A stretch of DNA of 9,665 nt from Flavobacteriales bacterium (lineage in GTDB: Bacteria > Bacteroidota > Bacteroidia > Flavobacteriales_F > PHOS-HE28): the NCBI GenBank assembly GCA_020854015.1, contig JADZGG010000242.1, positions 1 through 9,665 on the forward strand. The letters run 5' to 3'. The notes under the pieces are model-generated. The model had not been told where the DNA came from. It was given only the letters and a program-made list of their open reading frames with translations, and made no database searches. Positions 6,870 to 9,665 of the stretch are shown one piece after another. Within the stretch, counting starts at the first letter, position 1. Every line of letters starts with the position of its first letter. The position numbers and the translations under genes are program-made.

Positions 6870-8558
6870 ATGCGTTTCGGCATCCTCGAGTTCCTCATGT
6901 TGGCGGGTTCGCTCGCCCTCTTCATCCATGGGATGAAGTTGCTGAGCGAGGGCTTGCAGAAGACCGCGGGGGGAGGAATGCGTCGCATCCTCGACACCAT
7001 GACGGCCAACCCCTTGCGGGGGCTGCTCACGGGCTTCAGCACTACGGCCATCGTCCAGTATTCCTCGGTGACCACCGTGATGGTGGTGAGCTTCGTGAAC
7101 GCCGGAATTCTCTCGTTGCGCCAGGCCATTCCGGTGATCATGGGAGCCAATATCGGCACCACCCTGAAGGCGCTGCTGTTCGCCTATGTCGGTTTCGCGA
7201 GCATCAAGCTCAGCACTGTGGCATTGCCCATCCTCGGCATTGCTTTCCCGATGCTCTTCATGAAGGGCGGACGTTTCAAAGCGGCCACCGAGATGCTCCT
7301 GGGCATCGCGTTGCTCTTCATCGGTCTGGACCTGTTGAAGGAGAACGTGCCCCACTTCTCCGCCGATGCGCTGACCTTCCTGGCCGACCTGGGCGACAAC
7401 GGCATCTTGAGCGTGCTGCTCTTCGTGGGGATCGGTGCTGTGCTGGCGATCGCGGTGCAGAGCAGCAGTGTGGCTTTGGCGCTCACCATGGCCATGTGCC
7501 AGAACGGGACCATCGGCTACGAGATGGCGGCGGCGATCGTGCTCGGGGAGAACATCGGCACCACGCTCACCGCCAACATCGCCGCCATCGTGGCCAACGC
7601 TTGGGGCAAGCGAGCGGCGCGGGCGCACTTCCTCATCAAGGTGATCGGCGTGGGCTGGGCCTTGCTGCTTTTCGGACCCTACCTCGCTGGCATCGACCTG
7701 CTGGTGCAAAAAGTGAATGGGGCTTCCCCCTACACCAGTCCGCATGCTGTGCTCTGGGCCCTCACCTACCTGCACATCTCCTTCAACCTGCTGAACACCG
7801 GGCTGCTCATCGGCTTCCTGCCGTTCATCGAGCGCATCGTCACGCGCATGGTGCCTTCCCGCGGTGAAGTGGACGAAGAGTATCGTCTGGAGTACATCGA
7901 GGATCCGATGATGTCGTTGAGCCCCGAGCTCTCGCTGTTGGAGGCCCGCAAGGAGATCCTCAAGTTCGGTCGATTGACGCAGAAGATGCACGGCATGGTG
8001 CGCGACCTGCTGATCGAGAAGGACGCCACCGAGCGCAACCGCCTGCTGCTGCGCATCGCCAAATACGAGGACATCACGGACCGCATCGAAGTGGAGGTGA
8101 GCAAGTACCTGACGAAGACCGGTGCCGAAGCGCGCAATGAAGAACTGAGCGAACGCATCCGCGGCATGCTCGCCATCATCGGTGATCTGGAACGGGTGGG
8201 CGACATCCTCTTCCAGATGAGCAAGAGCGTGGAGCGCAAGGCGGACGAACGCCTGTGGTTCAGCCCCGAACAACGCCAGAACCTGCTCGACATGATGCAA
8301 CTGCTGGAGCGCGCCTTCGACGTGATGAACGAGAACCTCGGCACCGAGGACAACAGCGTGAAGCTCGACCTGGCCATGGAGGCCGAACAGCGCATCAACC
8401 AGCTTCGCGATCAGCTACGCCGTGCCCACCTCAAGAGCGTGGAGAGCGGCGACCACAACATCAAGAGCGGCATGGTCTACAACGACCTCTTCAGTAGCTG
8501 CGAGAAGGTCGGCGACCACCTGATCAACGTCAGCGAAGCGCTGGCCGGCGAGGTCTGA
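6870..8558 (+). CDS. Na/Pi cotransporter family protein with C-terminal PhoU-like domain
   Basis: Inner-membrane sodium-dependent phosphate transporter, 562 residues. The membrane part (about 1-330) has two related halves. Half one has QYSS at residues 63-66 and GANIGTTL at 92-99; half two has QSSS at 197-200 and GENIGTTL at 226-233. The 29-residue spacing is the same in both, as expected for the PNaS inverted-repeat fold. QSSS is the family's substrate/Na signature, so Tyr64 in the first copy is unusual. Residues about 350-562 are cytoplasmic, helical and PhoU-like, with two ExxxD metal-type motifs: ERVGD (E441, D445) and EKVGDHLINVSEAL (E545, D549). This fusion is standard for the bacterial branch of the family. 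ATG 6870 is the natural start because the first helix follows at once. No Shine-Dalgarno is seen. It is divergent from a histidine kinase that may sense phosphate. Confidence 0.94.
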   Translation: MRFGILEFLMLAGSLALFIHGMKLLSEGLQKTAGGGMRRILDTMTANPLRGLLTGFSTTAIVQYSSVTTVMVVSFVNAGILSLRQAIPVIMGANIGTTLKALLFAYVGFASIKLSTVALPILGIAFPMLFMKGGRFKAATEMLLGIALLFIGLDLLKENVPHFSADALTFLADLGDNGILSVLLFVGIGAVLAIAVQSSSVALALTMAMCQNGTIGYEMAAAIVLGENIGTTLTANIAAIVANAWGKRAARAHFLIKVIGVGWALLLFGPYLAGIDLLVQKVNGASPYTSPHAVLWALTYLHISFNLLNTGLLIGFLPFIERIVTRMVPSRGEVDEEYRLEYIEDPMMSLSPELSLLEARKEILKFGRLTQKMHGMVRDLLIEKDATERNRLLLRIAKYEDITDRIEVEVSKYLTKTGAEARNEELSERIRGMLAIIGDLERVGDILFQMSKSVERKADERLWFSPEQRQNLLDMMQLLERAFDVMNENLGTEDNSVKLDLAMEAEQRINQLRDQLRRAHLKSVESGDHNIKSGMVYNDLFSSCEKVGDHLINVSEALAGEV

Positions 8559-8559
8559 G

Positions 8560-8640
8560 CAAGTACCAAGGCACAAGTAGCAAGGGTCAAGGGTTCAATA
8601 CCCTTGTAACTTGATACTTGCCACTTGATCCTTGACCCTT
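8560..8640. repeat. Heptad-phased hyphenated palindrome (CAAGNNN x5, then CTTGNNN x5)
   Basis: This convergent gap (8559-8647) holds five consecutive 7-bp units beginning CAAG (at 8560, 8567, 8574, 8581, 8588), a short centre, then five units beginning CTTG at the same 7-bp pitch (8603, 8610, 8617, 8624, 8631) and a degenerate sixth (CTTA, 8638). Each CAAG is mirrored by a CTTG, so the strand can fold into a long stem of 4-bp paired blocks with 3-nt mismatched or partly paired gaps. The innermost block is a perfect 7-bp stem (8588-8594 with 8600-8606, loop TCAAT). A perfect 11-bp inverted repeat (8582-8592 with 8630-8640) offers an alternative register. There is no U-tract, so it is not a classical intrinsic terminator, but it could end both convergent transcripts. 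Confidence 0.85.
8588..8606. terminator. Possible bidirectional terminator hairpin (core of the heptad palindrome)
   Basis: A perfect 7-bp stem, CAAGGGT with ACCCTTG, and a 5-nt loop (TCAAT) lie midway between two convergent stops at 8558 and 8648. The position fits a shared terminator for the Na/Pi transporter and the small lipoprotein. The lack of a T-run on either strand argues against a canonical Rho-independent terminator, so this is a positional inference. Confidence 0.35.
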
Positions 8641-8647
8641 ATCGTCG

Positions 8648-9154
8648 TCAGGGCACCACCACGGCATCCGTGTACACGAGATTGCTCTCGTGCAAGGCCC
8701 GGTCCACCAGCTTTACGCTGTAGCGGATGGTATCACCCGAGGTACCGGGCAATGTGGGATAAGGCTTCAGCGCCACAGCGATCTCGCCCTCCAAGGACTT
8801 GTTCTGCCCGGTCGGGGTGACCACGGGAACGCGGTAATAGAGCGGCAGCGCAAAAACGAAAGGCGCGGACCACACACCGTTCTCCCGCTTGTAGTACTCC
8901 ACGAAGAAGTTGTGGTAGTAGGTCTGCCCCGGAGCGAAAGACCCGGTGGTGTCACCCTGGCCGAGGCCGATGTCGCCATCGCCGTCCGTAAACTTGACCA
9001 CGATGGATGCCGAATCGCCGAACTGCTTGAACTCCTTGTAGGTGATGGCGGGTTCCACAGGGAACTCCTCCGTCTTCAGGCAACCGGAAAGCAGCGATCC
9101 GCACACGGCGGTGAGCGCGGCTAACTTGCGGGCGGTGCGGGCGGTTGAACGCAT
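8648..9154 (-). CDS. Small lipoprotein with a DGDGDIG motif, function unknown
   Basis: Predicted envelope lipoprotein of 168 residues. The basic N terminus and hydrophobic stretch end in a classical lipobox, LSGC, with lipidated Cys25, so the mature protein starts CLKTEEFP. Residues 55-64, FTDGDGDIGL, form a Ca-loop-like motif (D57, D59, D61) that I recognise from many uncharacterised Bacteroidota lipoproteins. The rest is beta-rich, with aromatic patches such as YYHNFFVEYY (79-88), and ends in VYTDAVVVP. The ATG at 9154 is preferred over an in-frame GTG at 9160 because that GTG overlaps the TAnnTTTG promoter box. The gene is divergent from the LuxE-like gene with 22 bp between starts, and convergent with the Na/Pi transporter. 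I cannot assign a function; a ligand-binding or surface-anchored beta-sandwich is the best structural guess. Confidence 0.8.
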   Translation of the reverse strand: MRSTARTARKLAALTAVCGSLLSGCLKTEEFPVEPAITYKEFKQFGDSASIVVKFTDGDGDIGLGQGDTTGSFAPGQTYYHNFFVEYYKRENGVWSAPFVFALPLYYRVPVVTPTGQNKSLEGEIAVALKPYPTLPGTSGDTIRYSVKLVDRALHESNLVYTDAVVVP

Positions 9155-9159
9155 CAACA

Positions 9160-9167
9160 CAAAGGTA
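9160..9167 (-). promoter_or_regulatory. TAnnTTTG -7-like box before the small lipoprotein gene
   Basis: On the minus strand the bases read TACCTTTG, an exact TAnnTTTG match with 5 nt between it and the ATG at 9154. The box lies inside the 22-bp divergent gap, so any -33 element would fall in the coding sequence of the LuxE-like gene. No TTTG is seen there. Confidence 0.55.
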
Positions 9168-9176
9168 AGGCCTCCG

Positions 9177-9665
9177 ATGCACCCTCCCCTGCCCCCTCCC
9201 TACCAGGACCTGGCCGAGCGGGTGTTCACGGCGGCGGATACCGAAGCCTTCAACGCGCTGGCGCTCGACCTATTTCGCCTGCACGCCACCCACAACCCCG
9301 TGTACCGTGGATTCCTGATAGGCCTGGGCACCAAGGTCGAAGCGGTGGAAAGGGTGGCCGAGATCCCCTGCCTGCCCATCGGCCTGTTCCGGAACCACCG
9401 CGTGTTGCTGGACGGACTGGAACCTGCGGTCACCTTCACCAGCAGCGGAACGACCGGCGCCGTCACCAGCTCACATCATGTGCCGTGGCCATCGCTCTAC
9501 GAGCGCTCCTTCCTCTACTCCTTCGAGGCGGTCTATGGGCCGGTAAGCGAATGGCGGATCCTGGCGCTGTTGCCCGCCTACCTGGAGCGCAGTGGCAGTT
9601 CGCTCGTGTACATGGCCGAACAGCTCATCGCCCGCAGCGGCGACCCGCTCAGCGGCACCTACCTC
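9177..9665 (+). CDS. LuxE-like acyl-protein synthetase / acyltransferase (3' end cut by window)
   Basis: First 163 codons of a gene open to the window edge. LuxE-family proteins activate a fatty acid with ATP to an acyl-adenylate and transfer it to a cysteine; the substrate of the Bacteroidota members is not known. The N terminus has the pattern PYQDLAERVF (8-17), LFRLHATHNPVY (32-43) and IPCLPIGLFRNHRV (63-76). FTSSGTTG (87-94) follows, the Ser/Thr/Gly-rich ATP-phosphate loop of adenylate-forming enzymes. LALLPAYLERSGSSLVYM (129-146) is typical of this branch. ATG 9177 is the first in-frame start upstream of these motifs, and the product begins with a Pro-rich stretch. No TAnnTTTG box or Shine-Dalgarno precedes it, unlike its divergent neighbour. 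There are no lux genes nearby, so it is not bioluminescence-related. The missing C-terminal half should carry the catalytic Cys. Confidence 0.85.
   Translation, partial: MHPPLPPPYQDLAERVFTAADTEAFNALALDLFRLHATHNPVYRGFLIGLGTKVEAVERVAEIPCLPIGLFRNHRVLLDGLEPAVTFTSSGTTGAVTSSHHVPWPSLYERSFLYSFEAVYGPVSEWRILALLPAYLERSGSSLVYMAEQLIARSGDPLSGTYL

Noticed and set aside
6852..8300. 482-codon open frame on the minus strand
   Set aside because: It lies antisense to the Na/Pi transporter, which has clear family motifs. The product is His/Glu/Gln-rich with no domain, as expected for a shadow frame in GC-rich DNA.
8560..8640. CRISPR array
   Set aside because: Units are 7 bp with no spacers of normal length, the orientation flips at the centre, and there are no cas genes.
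9177..9665. A bioluminescence (lux) operon
   Set aside because: Only a LuxE-like protein is seen, with no luciferase or reductase genes; LuxE-like proteins occur widely in non-luminous Bacteroidota.

Overview
The window reads as chromosomal DNA of a GC-rich member of the Bacteroidota (Flavobacteriales-like; no 16S rRNA or other marker is present to place it further). Three things point there: the families present (a large FG-GAP/ASPIC lipoprotein, a LuxE-like acyl-protein synthetase outside any lux operon, a DGDGDIG lipoprotein); the lack of purine-rich Shine-Dalgarno sequences before the starts; and copies of the Bacteroidota -7 promoter element TAnnTTTG just upstream of four start codons.

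Layout. Bases 2-1060 (+) hold a MurG/GT28-like glycosyltransferase missing only its first few codons. A secreted NUC1-type DNA/RNA nuclease with a C-terminal OB-like domain follows at 1087-2322 (+). Next is a 1117-residue lipoprotein at 2369-5722 (+) with fourteen Ca-binding FG-GAP-type motifs, seven on each side of an ASPIC/UnbV domain. Its 3' end overlaps by 23 bp the 3' end of a convergent sensor histidine kinase (5700-6740, -). The kinase is divergent from a Na/Pi cotransporter with a fused C-terminal PhoU-like domain (6870-8558, +). A convergent 89-bp gap then holds a heptad-phased hyphenated palindrome. After it come a small lipoprotein (8648-9154, -) and, only 22 bp away and divergent, the 5' part of a LuxE-like acyl-protein synthetase (9177 to the window edge, +).

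How the genes relate. The two leftmost genes are closely spaced, but the second has its own promoter-like box. The kinase and the transporter may form a phosphate sensing/uptake pair: the kinase has almost no periplasmic loop and no adjacent response regulator, and the transporter carries the PhoU-like domain that often links phosphate status to a kinase. This is inference from context. The remaining genes look like independently expressed envelope or secreted functions.

I found no phage, transposon, CRISPR, tRNA/rRNA or recognisable defence system. The most unusual signals are the heptad palindrome at 8560-8640, the TAnnTTTG boxes lying almost on the start codons (suggesting leaderless or near-leaderless mRNAs), and a QSSS-to-QYSS change in the first repeat of the Na/Pi transporter.
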